Source: Casuarius casuarius
Taxonomy: Eukaryota > Chordata > Aves > Casuariiformes > Casuariidae
Reading direction: 5' to 3'
NCBI GenBank assembly: GCA_003342895.1
Contig: PTFA01000029.1
Location: 806,001 to 870,000, forward strand
DNA length: 64,000 nucleotides
Shown in pieces: positions 48,421-59,926 of this stretch. Made by a program: the position numbers and the translations under genes. Under the pieces are notes generated by a model. That model did not search any database. It was not told the DNA's origin and worked only from the letters and a program-made list of their open reading frames with translations. How positions within the stretch are numbered: the first letter of the stretch is position 1; each line of letters starts with the position of its first letter.

Positions 48421-49414
48421 TTGGGCCTGAGTCAGAGACCCGTCAACCTCATATCCTGGAGCACTTCCACGTTTCATAGAAAACCCCTTTCCTGGCAGTG
48501 ATGTTACCTGCCCCCACAGAGAAGCATGCAGATTCTGCAAGGACCTCAGAAAAAGGTGATTCCATGGAGGATACATTTCCTCATTCATGCTGATTGTGCA
48601 TGGTGAAGATGTTACATTTCTTGTGTTCTTCTTGCTTCTTTGTGATCTTTATAATTTGTTGAGTAGATTATATGTTTTATGGAACTGTAGCATATGGTAG
48701 CAAAGAAATGTTCTGTTGTGAAAAACTCCCAGGTGACAAAAAGAAAATGAATAACTAATTTGTTGAACTTGTTTATTGCCATGAACATGCAAACACCCTC
48801 TGATACCCAGTCCTAAGTCTTATCTAAGTGTGCTTTTCACTCCAAAGAAACGAGCTGGGGAAAGAACTGTCAGACCTGGGGTAAAATGTGAAGCAAAGAA
48901 CTGGTTGAAAGTGACTTTTTTAGAGGTCATTTTATTGACCTTCTTCCTTTTAGCAAGGACTGCCTTCTTTCAGTTATAAAAATGGAGATGGAATATATCA
49001 TAGAAGCAACTGCATATCCATGTCCAGATTCTTTTATCCTATTGTGTTACAATAGAACACACCAACTACAAAATTGAATCCTAATCCAGATTTGAAAACT
49101 CATGCAGGTCTGAAATCTCCTTTTAATTTTATTTGGGTTAATCTTTTATTAGGTCTAAACACATAAAGGTTTTTGTCTCTCCAACGTATGCACCAAGGAT
49201 CAGTTTTGCATATAAACCAATCTTACGTTTAGCCGCTATGTACTGGAACAGAATTTGTTAGTTGCATCATATCAGTGCTCTGGTGTCAGGTTGCGCCTAA
49301 GCTGCTGATGCAGGTGCTGAGTGGATAACAGTAGTATAAGACAGTGAAAAATGTTCCTGGAGATCTGTTACTTATAACTGACTATTATTTTAAAAGCTAT
49401 TGCTGTACACAAAC
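48421..49414. other. Non-genic stretch, no gene recognised
   Basis: Single-copy-looking DNA with no recognisable feature. Confidence 0.5.
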
Positions 49415-49515
49415 ATTTAGTATTTATTTAGTGCCAGAAACACAGTACGTTAGTATCAAAGCATTCCCTGACCCCAAAAGATTGCAGTCTAACAGAGAGC
49501 CACAGGGGAGACATC
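49415..49515 (+). repeat. Ancient SINE/LINE tail fragment
   Basis: TAGTATTTATTTAGTGCCAG, then TCCCTGACCCCAAAAGATTG, then CAGTCTAACAGAGAG follows the order of an old vertebrate repeat segment ('tactatgtgccaggcac', 'tccctgcccc(g)aagagcttacagtctaa', 'agac'). Its assignment to a CORE-SINE or L2-type tail is uncertain. Confidence 0.5.
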
Positions 49516-50349
49516 ATGTGCTGGGAAATCCAGCAGTAGCCTTGTATTAGTAGGTTTGATTTTTAGTTTAATTATAAACTCTCTTCTTATGAGTCTTGCA
49601 GTGCTGCCCTAAGAGTATCATGAAGGACAAATCATGGTGACTGTTTTTATAATGCCAAACGCCTCATAAACTGCTGTCATAAGATGGAAAAATACTGCAT
49701 GGGGGATTGTTTCTCTTCAGCATTAATACTTTAATACATGCGATATGAGCATGAAAACAGGATCTAAGAGCTGTTCATTCCCTCACCTGAACCTATGATC
49801 ATTGAAGGATGACTTGATAATGTTTTCCACAGTCATATCACAAGAAGAGAAGCATGACTTCAAGTGGGAATCAGTAGCAAGAAGAGAAAAATTTCTTAAA
49901 CCAAAGAACTGCTTCTGTATGCAAATAGCATCCAGTAATAAAAGTGAGGAGAAAATATATTTCAGCTGGTAATCTGCACCTTTGATCTGCACTATTCCTC
50001 ATGGTCTCTTAATATTGGGTACGTACTTTCCTCGTTAGCAGAACAGAAGTAATTGCCCTTGTTGAAATGGGATTATAAAAGCAGGGATCTTGAGAATTTA
50101 CATTCATAAATCTAAGTATCAGTATGCAAATATTTAAAAGCAAATGTTTACTTAATCAGCACTGTAAATGCTCCCTGACATAAAACTATCAGTCATCTAT
50201 AATGTTTGCTCAACTGACTGTAGGGTAGGATCTACACCAAGCAGTCCTTCACAGGAGATAGGTTTATTAAACAGGCAAAGTGTGGTAATCACCTTAAAAT
50301 GGCCCCTTGAACTTGAAGATGTAAGATATCTTTTGGGGGAACGCCCAAA
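49516..50349. other. Non-genic stretch, no gene recognised
   Basis: AT-rich single-copy-looking DNA; no feature recognised. Confidence 0.5.
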
Positions 50350-50470
50350 TCTAAGGTGTGAGACCTGGGGTTCAGTCCCTGCTTCAGCCCCTGTTTCCCT
50401 TGAAATTTGTCTCTGAATTCCAGCACAGCCTCACTTCCTTGTCTGTAGAATAGGTTACTTCCAAATTCTG
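50350..50470 (+). repeat. MIR-like SINE fragment
   Basis: AGGTGTGAGACCTGGGGTTC, then AGTCCCTGCTTCAGCC (B-box-like), then CAGCCTCACTTCCTTGTCTG, then TAGAATAGG (core 'cctcagtttccttgtctgtaaaatgg') fall in MIR order. Moderately diverged; the 3' tail is not seen. Confidence 0.6.
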
Positions 50471-51224
50471 TAACCTATTTTATCCTCTGACTATCTGGGT
50501 GAGGTAGAGAAGTGCCTGACCCTCTGCTACAATCAGCCACAGACACATGTGCCAGGCAGCTATATTGAATCCAATGGGAGGTGGTTCCTCCTCTGAGGTA
50601 CCTTTTCTTCAAAGAATAAAGATTTAGAACCTCTGCTGAGAAGGGTGGAAGCATGAGAAAGGGGTTTTGAACCACAGAAAAATACTAGCTGTGCCATCAA
50701 GTGTGAGAGTCCATTCCGGTTCAGGAGGAGAAGACTCATTGCTTAGAGGACAGTATGCATAATGGACTATGAAACGGTCTCCAGGCCTGGGAAGATTTTA
50801 CCAGGTTACGGTCTTAATTCATCAGGAGTCTTTCCTACAGAATATGAAGAGATTTTTGAGAACTGCCACAGTTTTGGACACTGATGTAGCTCTGATATTC
50901 ATGAAATTTAGAAGCTTGGTGTTGACCAGGAATTTCTTCCACTCTGAGTTCAAAAGCATGAGCTGACTTTTCTTTCTACTTTTCTAACGCTAACTTCCAT
51001 TCTAACACTAAGCTGAAGTTTATCTTGGAATAGAATGTAAAAACAAAAATTGCCTGAAATTCAGATTTATGCAGAGGGTCATTTTATTTTTTAGGAAGCT
51101 TCGCTTAATGCTTTGTAATTTAAATTGACATATTTCTCAGGGGCTCTTAACAATAAAAATTAATTATCTGACAGTGTTGCAATTGTAGTTATCTTGTAAC
51201 AATGATGATCTAAGGATATATTGT
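50471..51224. other. Non-genic stretch, nothing seen
   Basis: No gene or repeat family recognised. The end (51.06-51.22 kb) is AT-rich with TTTAAATTGACA and AAAAATTAATTATC words. Confidence 0.5.
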
Positions 51225-51290
51225 TCTTAGCCTGTGCTTCATTTTCTTCAGACGTAAAATAAGGTTCATGTGCCTGAAAGAGTGTTGTTT
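51225..51290 (+). repeat. Possible MIR core fragment
   Basis: TTAGCCTGTGCTTCATTTTC followed by TTCAGACGTAAAATAAGG resembles the MIR core 'cctctgtgcctcagtttcttcatctgtaaaatgagg'. Only about 40 bp supports it, so it could be chance. Confidence 0.4.
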
Positions 51291-54245
51291 TTTTTTTCCC
51301 TCTCCCTACAAACCTTGCCCTGGTTATTTGACAGTCTCACCACAGTTAGGGACTGCAAGATCTGGCTGCCTCCAGTATTAGGCAGACAGATTCAATAACT
51401 CAAACGTTAGACCTGTGTTCCCATGACCAATTTCATTACAGTTCTTACGTTTTCTCTCTTTCTGTTCTCTTTTCCTTTCCTTTGGATGTATAAATCTCTG
51501 ACCCTGGCGATCATAACCACAATGCAATGGTTTCCAGTGCTGAGACCTAACTTCTCATGTCACTAACAATCATGACAACCCAAAGGTTAGTACTGTCCAG
51601 TGCGCTGATCAGAAGAGGATAACGCTGCAGCCTATCTACAAATCACCACTGAATTTTTCTATGGCCTCAGCACTAAGCATTTCTGCTCTAAAAATGTATT
51701 TTAAAATTCCATCTGTATTAGCATGGGTTCAAGAAGTGATGGGACAAATCCACAGAAAAAAATAATCTGTTTCACATTATTAACTACAAACACATGCCCT
51801 CTGCCTCAGGGAGTCCCTCAGCAGCTGACCACGAGGAGGATGTTCGAAAGGAGGGTTGATCTGTGCTTACTTCAGTCTTACACCCTTCATTAGGTCTCTG
51901 CTTGCTTTGGGCCACTGTGAAAGACAGGATAAGGATCTAGATTGTCCAGAATGGCTGTTCTTATGGTCATGTATAAGGGGGAAAAAAAAACCCGACTTAC
52001 TACTTCAATAGGCTAGAAGTGTTCCTGGTAGGCAAACAAACAAACAGGAGTGGATTTACATCTTTTGTAAAGAGATTCAAATCTCCAAAGCTTTTTGAAT
52101 GTAGTTTGTATGCGAACTCCTGAGCAAATAAAAAAAATAAAATAAAAAACATAAACAAAGAATGAGGAATCAGCAAAAATAGAAAAATGCAGGCCTACAA
52201 AAGATTGCTATGATCATTCCTTGTGAAAACTATTAGAATACGGTTTGTGCAGATACTGAATAACCCCATGCTGGTTGCTCTGAGATATCTGAAGATTGAA
52301 TTCTGTCAGATTAATATAAGAAATGTTTTTTTCTACATTGCAGCTGTGCTTTCGATACTATGTCAACACTTACTGTAATGGGCAGCAAAATGCTGCATCC
52401 ATGTCTAATTCTGTATTGCCATTTCAGATTTGAGTTAAAATATGTAAGACATTTTATGACATGCCACAGGAGACGGATATAGTTTCTGCAGTAAGGAGTA
52501 TTTTCCCTGTTAGACATAATGCAAGCTACCACCCTTGCATCTACATTTTATGTGCAGTTAAGTCTAAAAACTAAAGAAAACAGAAAATTTTAAGGCCTTA
52601 TTCTTGCTATCTGCAATGTAGAGCTTCCCAAAAAACAGAACCTTAGCTCCTGTAATCTAGCAATGCCAAAACAAATCACAGCAGACCTGGTAAAAAGGGA
52701 GGCCTTTTCTGTACAGTGTGTTCTGACAGAAATGGGTAGGTCCTGTCTTCAAACTAAGAGTGATAGCAATACTGCTGAAAGTAGCAAAGATGAATCAAAC
52801 GAATTTTCAACTTTGACATTTCCAAAGCTATTTTCAAGACAAAAATGAATAAGCTTCATGAGTTGAAAGACTTGCTGTCACCTGCATCAAGCTTAAAAGT
52901 CCATGCCATGTCCCTCTCAGGTGTCGCTCTTGTTAACAAAGATACTTGATTCTAAGACCCAGCTTGATCTCACCAGTCCACAAATACAGGAAAGCCTTTA
53001 TAATACAGGTTCTTCTTACTCTGAAAAATAAAAACAGAATGTCAGCAGTTTTTATTATTATAGCTCTAGGGAACTAAATTGGAATTTTTTAAGGTAAAGG
53101 CATCAGACCATTAAAGCATATCTGTTTATGGTTATAGAAAATGGAATAGAAGATCTTTAGCATATAGTGTATTCATAGTGTCATCAAAACATTCATTTCA
53201 GGTCTAGAAGGTTTATTAAGTTGCCTTTATGGGTTGAGGGTGCAGACACAGGTTTCAGAAACAAGGTCATTTCAAAAACCAAACTACTCTGTGAGGGAAT
53301 AGAGATATTCCAAAAACAGTTTTAATGGTATATTTAATTGCACTTAATGTTCCTCTTGCCACATATGAGTGACACAGAGAGATGCCTTTTTCACAGAAAT
53401 AAATTCACACTGTATTCCTAAATATAGTTAGCACTTTTCAGTAAATCTCTGCCTTATTCAATAGGGAGTTCATTTATCTTCCTATTTAGAAGAATGAAGT
53501 AAAGGGGGTCTTATTTTCCCTTTTTTTTTTCTTTTGTCTGAGCCTTCATATTCAGTTTTGGAGAACAGGGAAGTTACTAGGTCAGGAAAAGGAGTCAGAG
53601 CTACAAATTAATCAATCATGCCTCTTGTCCTGATGTTGCAACATACAGACTGATGTCACTGGGACTTGATGAATGCCACATCTGCATGTAAACCTCACAA
53701 GCAATGTCGGGAACTCATTCCACAGCTATTTTGTGGTCACCTTCAACTCTGATTGATAGCATTTTTTTCTTCTGCATCCCCTTGTGCTCTGGGAAGCAAG
53801 CGATCGTAGTCCTGACACTCTGATCTCACTAAGAGACAGGGACTCCAGCTTTTCCTTGAAAACTCCTCCAAAGTTGGGTTCAAGATAGAAAAAGTTGACA
53901 GTTAAGATATTATTTTTTCCAAAATTCAGCAGTGTTTGCTTGTAAACTTTTGTTCAAATACATTTCTCCTCTGCTCAGGGCATCTAAGGGTCTGTCAGGT
54001 TCCACAGACCACATGAAGTGATTAATGCTCTGCTTGCTTTATCTGAAGACTGTTCAATATGAACATTTCAAGAACAAAGGACCACACACATTAAACCTCT
54101 AGACATACAGCTAAAGGAAAAGTTCACCACAAAACTTTTAGCACATCCAGAAGAGCAATAGGGAGGGGGAAAAAAAAAACAGTTTAGTTAAAATAAGGAT
54201 CAATCTAAAATTACACCAGAAATGAAAATCAAAGGGAAAAGCTTG
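51291..54245. other. Non-genic stretch, no gene recognised
   Basis: About 3 kb of AT-rich DNA. It includes an A-rich AAAAATAAAATAAAA patch near 52128-52150 and short homopolymers at 51990 and 53520. No gene recognised. Confidence 0.5.
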
Positions 54246-54309
54246 AAAAAAAAATTTTATTATAATTATATAATTTAATATAATTTAATTAAATTTAATT
54301 TTTTTTTTC
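54246..54309. repeat. AT-only low-complexity tract
   Basis: 64 bases of pure A/T with repeated TATAATTTAAT-like units between an A9 run and a T-run, so the two ends are loosely self-complementary. A likely unwinding or hairpin-prone site. No function implied. Confidence 0.85.
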
Positions 54310-55059
54310 TTTAACACAACGCCATTTTCTTAGACATGCACTGGGAAAAGCTCAAATTCTGAAAAAAAACTTTGGTCATTTCATGAAAATCTTTTTCTTT
54401 TCTGCTGATGGGTGCTACAAGTAATGACCTCAGGACAGAGGTGCTGAGAACAATGAAATAGGGAGCCTGTCTCTTTCAGGCAGACCATGCAGCCCTCCAC
54501 AAGAGCACTTGGCACCTTTGTGCTCCAGGTAGGAGAACTTCATCTATTCATACAACCAGACACATAAATCAAAATGTAAATTTAAAAATTTTAATTTAGA
54601 GCTATAAAATGAGGCCATCCTAAACATGTGGTGGATTAACTTGCAGTTTACATGATGAGGCTTTGAGAGCACATCCGCTCATGTGATCAGAGAGTGCTTA
54701 TATACCCAGTCGCGGGATAGAGTCACAGCATAGGACGAATGCCTTGCATAGCATTGTAAGGAAACTAGAGTGCAAGAGGAAGGCCATGAGCTGACAGGGC
54801 AATGAATCCAGCATACGGTGCATTCATCACAGGTATCCAATGGATTCTTAGGGAAAACGGAAATCAGGAGTGTGTTCAGAGGTATTAAGGAGAATAGCAC
54901 CAAATCTCTAAAGTCCAAATATTTGCTATTCACAAGCATGATGTCTACTGTAATCCAGAATAGCTTTGGATATGATACCCTACTCTGCAATAAAATTAAT
55001 AATCGTGCTTTGAAGTAGAGGGGAGGAATCACCCATGAGAACTGTGCACTGTAACATGT
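54310..55059. other. Non-genic stretch, no gene recognised
   Basis: A minus-strand frame of 117 codons (54679-55032) has no recognised domain. Nothing else seen. Confidence 0.45.
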
Positions 55060-55480
55060 CTGTGGTTCTGATTTTACTGAATTTTATATGAGAAATAACT
55101 TTAATTTTAATTACTGCTTTTCCACACTAATTTCATACATTTCTCCAAAATACACAGGCTGCTACAGAGACTCATGTGCATAATGAACATCTGTAGTAAA
55201 ACTGCTTTATTATGGATTGTTTGATGCTGTTTATTGCATACCCATTGGTTTTTGGAATGGCATTAGTGAGCAGCATTTTGAAGACGGATGCTAAATTTTG
55301 CTGTGGCAAATTAGTGTCAACCAAGAACATATTAGCAAATAAAAGAGTGCATCTGCTCCAAACAATGGTTTTTCTTTGTATCATGATGATGATTGAAAGA
55401 CTTGACTGCAATAAAGAAATGATACATACACTGTATCCCCCAAACTACATTAAAAAGCTGTTACAAGTAATCAGTAATGC
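55060..55480. promoter_or_regulatory. Candidate conserved non-coding element
   Basis: 420-bp non-repetitive AT-rich block with CTTTAATTTTAATTACTG (about 55100), CACTAATTTC, ATGTGCATAATGAAC (POU-like), GCATTAGTGAGC and two SOX-like words (GGATTGTTTG near 55215; AAACAATGG near 55359). Both strands stay open for 79-92 codons across its middle, which is unusual for AT-rich DNA and may simply reflect low divergence of the block. Inferred enhancer. Confidence 0.35.
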
Positions 55481-56956
55481 AGCGGGATAGACAACTGCAT
55501 TACATGTAAGCAGGATTTGGTGGCAGGACCCCAAGCAGTTTTCCTTGTGTTTATGAGAACACCATGCTCAGTACCCAAAGGCAGTTCAGTGGAAAGCATT
55601 CCCTGTCTCCCTTGCCAATACTTTTTTGTTTCAGCTATCTTCCATCTGTCCCTATTTCCTGGATATCTCTTTGTCTGAGTTTGTCTCCCTTTCCTCCCCT
55701 CTAGTTAAATATCAATTCCAGGCCAGGGTGCATAAACTCCCTTGATGATCGTTACACTGAAACTTCAAGAAAAATCTTTCTGAGATATGGATAGCAGCAT
55801 ATGGGGACAGTTTGCTTTATGTCTCATTTTTCATACTAATGTGGTTATTTTATAGGACTGCATCTCATCTCCTGTCTGACTAATGCCTGAGTTGTGTCTC
55901 ATTCAAAAGAGAGGTTCCTCAGGTTCACTAAAGCACAGGAGGTTTAAAGCTTTATCATGCATCAGACGTTGTAGTGAAAATTTGTTTAACGTTACTCAGT
56001 AGTGAATAAGCTCCTCTCTGAACTTCCTGGATTTTGCCGTCATGTAGGCAGTTCAGTTAAAACTCAAATGCCGTTATATATACATGAATTTCTTTTTTCC
56101 TTTGAGAGGAGGAAATCATGGTTCAAGTTGCTCATGTGGTTTAGGTTTTCCTAAGGCTGGAATGACACTCTCCTGCACCATGCTCACAGTCACTTGGCAG
56201 ACTCCTTGTGGGTGTCAAAAATGTTCTTGGCTTGAACAAAATGTCTGAGCAAGTACATTTCCTTGAGGGCAGCACTAGACACAGCAAAATGTCATCCAGT
56301 GCAACTACTCAGGGCAGATAATGTTTTAAAATGGGAATGTTGTGATGAAATTTCTGTTTCTAATTACTGGAGCAGAGGGAATCATGCATATAAGGAGGGA
56401 GGGAGAGGAATTGTCCATTAGATATTTTGAAAACAAAGGGGTTCCTTTCTTCAAAATTCTCATTTTAGAAAGCTGCATTTTCACATTGAAGTTCATTTTA
56501 AGGAAAAAAGAACTGTCACAATAATTAAAGTTTGAAATCCAGGTGAAATATCTCAAAAACCATTCATGTGAAATGTTTCAATGAATTACATCTGTGTTTG
56601 GGAGCATGATTTTGGGTTAAGCACAGTTGCAAGATTTCAATTTTGTCTTGCTGTGAGTTTGGGATTGTTTTTTATCTTAAAGTTTGATGGGAGGGGAAAC
56701 TGGGTTTGTGCCCAGATTGATGTCAGAAAAACAGTTCATGTTACAAACATTTTCATGCCCATAAAAAGTGGAGCTTTGCCAGCAAAGTACATCAGGAAAA
56801 CTGAATGCTGTAATGAATGCAGTGATGAATGTTAGGAGGGGTTACAAGCGTATTTAATGTGGCTCAAAACTGCATATATTAGTTTAGGTATAGTGAAAGC
56901 CCTTCCTCTTACAAAATTTGTAATATTGCTCCAGCAGCTCTCATTAGGGTTAGGAA
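55481..56956. other. Non-genic stretch, no gene recognised
   Basis: No exon or repeat family recognised. Confidence 0.5.
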
Positions 56957-57001
56957 GTTTTATATTTCTAGTTTTTATATTTCTAGTATTTATATTTCTA
57001 G
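56957..57001. repeat. 15-bp tandem repeat, three copies
   Basis: Units of GTTTTTATATTTCTA type (14, 15 and 15 bp) at 56957-56970, 56971-56985 and 56986-57000. A small minisatellite-like array, nearly perfect and so probably recent or length-variable. Confidence 0.9.
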
Positions 57002-57564
57002 TTCTGATTACAAATGTGAAGTCTACTCAGCTGTGAAAGCTGGTGACTGGGAGGTTCAGTATGACCACGCAGCACCACCAAAGCTCACGCTTGGGCTTGC
57101 AGCCCCTCACCTCTGAGCTACCACGACGTGACTGGCTGATCTGGAGCCTCCCAGGCAAGTGTGCAGCAGAGGGCGGACACTGAGTCATCCTAAGGTTCAG
57201 GCCTTGATCCATGAAGAGACTTCAGCGCTCAAAGCAAAGCGTAAGTAGGATTTAGATACCTGAAAGGACAGTTCTCAAAATTCCTGCCTAATCACCCATG
57301 CAGAGACTTATCCACTGGCAACACCTCAGTGCCTAACAGTCCATTCCTGTTCATGCTGTTTATTGCAGGCTACGTACACATCACTGGAGCAGGGGCCAGC
57401 TCTGACCTGCTGATTGCATGCCCTAATCACACGTGCTCCTCAGTTACTCCTTAACTTTGTGCTGTGCAGTGAGTCACTGTCAGCAGAATGGATGAGAAAG
57501 GTGCTCCCCATCTTCTCTTCCTCACAGCTTTGTTAACGAGGGAAAAGACTGGACCTCTGTCTCA
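57002..57564. other. Non-genic stretch, weak tRNA-like word on minus strand
   Basis: On the minus strand, GTGGTAGCTCAGAGGTGAGG near 57102-57121 resembles a tRNA/SINE A-box. The expected B-box is not convincing, so no tRNA or SINE is called. No exon seen. Confidence 0.3.
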
Positions 57565-57650
57565 GCCAGCCTACAGCATGGTGTTTTGGGCACCTCAGCA
57601 AGACAGGAGATGTGGGTTTGAATCCCAAAAGGCTGAAGGAGACAAAGAAT
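57565..57650 (+). repeat. tRNA-derived SINE head fragment
   Basis: CAGCATGGTGTTTTGGGCAC, then CTCAGCAAGACAGGAGATGT, then GGGTTTGAATCCCAAAAGGC follows the sauropsid tRNA-SINE head, with a near-perfect B-box (GGTTTGAATCCC). The following GAAGGAGACAAAG is compatible with the element but diverged. It lies about 380 bp upstream of the CR1-like fragment in the same orientation. Confidence 0.62.
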
Positions 57651-58029
57651 TTTAGTATCCTACTTTCTGGCAACTGCTTTAGCAGCAGACTATAACATAA
57701 AGAGCTAAACACCATTTCCTCTTTCGCTGGCAGTCCTTCAAAAGAAGAGTCAAACATTCATTCAAAATAACCAAAGGGACAACTTGGCACCTAAATGAGA
57801 TGGGAACTGGATTATACATTCCAATCTTACATAGGTACTGAATTCATGCCTGGAAGTAGACACTAAAGTCCTGGAGAAACACTGGATTTCAGACACATCC
57901 CTTTCTTTATCATTTCCTACTGGGTATTAAAGACACCTAAAACATCATGAAAGGTAAGGAAAAAGTGAGCAGAGAACAAGAAGAGCAAGAACTGGGAGAA
58001 ACCAAATGAAACTACCCCGTGGATGGACT
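57651..58029. other. Between SINE and CR1 fragments
   Basis: Diverged sequence that may contain the decayed body of the SINE or of the CR1-like element; neither can be aligned by eye. No gene recognised. Confidence 0.4.
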
Positions 58030-58260
58030 CAACGTAGATAGATGGAAGTACTTCTTCACCCAGGGAATAGATAAACTGTGACACTCATTGACAAAGGGTG
58101 TTGTAGTTGACAGAAGTGTGTATGGATTCAAAACCCAGGTAGACAATTCATAGAATTAAATTGATCAGGAGGTATTGAGGTACCACCTTTGGCCCTGGAA
58201 GTGCCTGGTCTGCTGGTAGCTATGGGCTAGGGCACTACACTGGGAACATGTCACTGTATG
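58030..58260 (+). repeat. CR1-like LINE 3' end (decayed)
   Basis: GATGGAAGTACTTCTTCACC, then CAGGGAATAGATAAACTGTG, then GGTGTTGTAGTTGACAGAAG, then TATGGATTCAAAACCCAGGT follows the end of CR1/L3 ORF2, whose protein ends in a pattern like 'KxFFTxG...LWNxLPxxVVDAxSVxxFK'. Indels break the frame, so it is a dead fragment covering only the last 30-40 codons and part of the 3' UTR. CR1 is the dominant LINE of birds and other reptiles, which supports the sauropsid origin. Confidence 0.6.
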
Positions 58261-58659
58261 CCTGCCCCATCCTTAAATACTTTCCTGAGCATCTGCTAGG
58301 GTTCACTGTTAGAGACAGGCGATTAGACAAAGTGGACCTTTGGGCTGCTCTCTTCCCAGCATGCTGGCTCTTCTGGATCCTATTTTGAAATGCTTCTCAC
58401 TTGGCTTAAACAAAGAAGACATTACCTTTCCTGCAAACTTTGTCTTCCCTGAGCACTGTTAGCTGAGCACGGTTAGCACATTTACTTTTGGAGCTGAGAA
58501 CACGAAAATTTGTCTGTGATGACAAAGACTTCACTGGCTGAGTGAGAGAAAAGTCAGACCATTGAGTTTCGTGTGTATCTTGTATCTAAATTAACTTGCA
58601 AAATAACTTGTTCAAGACCTGCTAGTGATTTTATTGATATAAATCATTGTCAGTTCCAA
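58261..58659. other. Non-genic stretch, short tandem word
   Basis: A diverged tandem duplication, GAGCACTGTTAGCT then GAGCACGGTTAGCA, lies near 58451-58479. Nothing else recognised. Confidence 0.45.
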
Positions 58660-58765
58660 ATGTCTTTGTGCCTCTGGTTGTCAGTCTTTTTGTCTCACAC
58701 AGTCATCTGTTAAAGAGGACAGAAATATTTCCTTTGTCTCACGCTTCATATGTGTCTTATTTTAA
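58660..58765 (+). repeat. Possible MIR core fragment
   Basis: TTTGTGCCTCTGGTTGTCAG, then GTCATCTGTTAAAGAGGACA, then GAAATATTTCCTTTGTCTCA resembles the MIR core ('ctgtgcctcagttt', 'catctgtaaaatgggga', 'aataatacctacctca'). Diverged and interrupted by an insertion, hence modest confidence. Confidence 0.4.
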
Positions 58766-59432
58766 AAATAAAAGTTTCTCAGAGTAGAGCCTGTATATTC
58801 CCATATGTGTAAGCTTAGCATTATATATACTACAAACATGAATAATATGAATACTAACTAGAATGTGGAAGTAGTCAGGAAGCTGCCAATATGCTGGGTA
58901 GTTCCTGTCATGAGATAAACTACACAGCAGATAGCTATTTCTCTCCTACCAATAAAGACTCCACATTTCAGATCTCCTCCTGTGAGGTGCCCAGCTCATA
59001 TTTTCTCATTTCCTTTTTTTTCTTTTTAACCCAAGGAGAAACTGGGAGCCAAAATATCATATTTTCATCAGCTGAGCAAGGCTATCTCATGGCTAGTGAA
59101 GGGTTAAAGAAAAACAAACACCCCCTCAAGACATTCCTTGAAAAACAGTGCAGCTAAGCACATGGAAACCTCAGACAGCAGGCCTTCTGTTAAGTATGTG
59201 ACAGAAATTTCCCATCTCGAGGTAAGGAAGATAGAGGCACTGTTAAATTATGTTCCCCGTGAGTGTTGCTAAGGCATACTTACACATATTATATGAGGTA
59301 GAAAATTAGTACTTTGAATTGTTATGGTTACACTTGCAGTAAAGTGTAAGTGTTTGCAGTTTTTCAGAAGTTTGCCTATGGTTTGGCATGCAGTTCACCC
59401 ACTGAGAAGAAAATTTACTTGCTGTAAAATAG
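58766..59432. other. Non-genic stretch, no gene recognised
   Basis: AT-rich DNA; no exon recognised. It leads into the CpG-dense patch. Confidence 0.45.
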
Positions 59433-59692
59433 CGAAACGGATCGACGCTTACGAGGGAGCTGTTGCAAACTCGAACCAGAGTCCGGGTTTCGTGAGTGAT
59501 GATCATTCGAGAGATGAAAAGACTTTAATGTCAGCTCCAGGCTTCACATTTATCCAGTGTTTACCTTTAAAAAGATTTAGGCCTGATCCTCATTGCACAC
59601 TCAGCAACCATAGCAGAGGACTCGCACATCTAAGTCAGTCTCTTCCCCTCAAGGATGTGAACCTGCTTGTGAATATAACACAACCGGGATAA
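59433..59692 (+). other. CpG-dense patch inside a 122-codon open frame
   Basis: Nine CpGs fall in 77 bp (59433-59509), the highest density in the window, against a strongly CpG-poor background. The plus-strand frame open from 59324 to 59692 crosses it, and a 66-codon minus-strand frame (59306-59506) overlaps. No domain is recognised. GGTTCGAGTTT on the minus strand (about 59466-59476) resembles a tRNA/SINE B-box, and TTAGGCCTGATCCTCATTGC near 59578 resembles the edge of an old amniote repeat. So a SINE-like insertion that has kept its CpGs is as likely as an exon or a methylation-free regulatory site. Confidence 0.25.
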
Positions 59693-59767
59693 GCGTTTTT
59701 TCCTCTGAAAATGACTAGTGTCTGTAGCATTGGCGAGAAAGGAGTGATGTACTGGTCTCAGAATTTT

Positions 59768-59926
59768 ACATATACATATATATATACATGCACATATACA
59801 CATATCCACCTATACATACATTTATATGTAAATATATGGTATTTTATTTATGTATGTGCAAGTGTGTGCATATATATATACACATTATGTGTGTGGGTGT
59901 ACATGTGTATGTATATATAATATATG
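59768..59926. repeat. TA/CA microsatellite with inverted halves
   Basis: The left half is rich in ACATA/CACATA words and the right half in TGTGT/TATGTA words, so the right half is roughly the reverse complement of the left. Alternating purine-pyrimidine sequence runs through most of the 160 bp. It is a good candidate for Z-DNA or cruciform formation and for length polymorphism. Confidence 0.88.
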
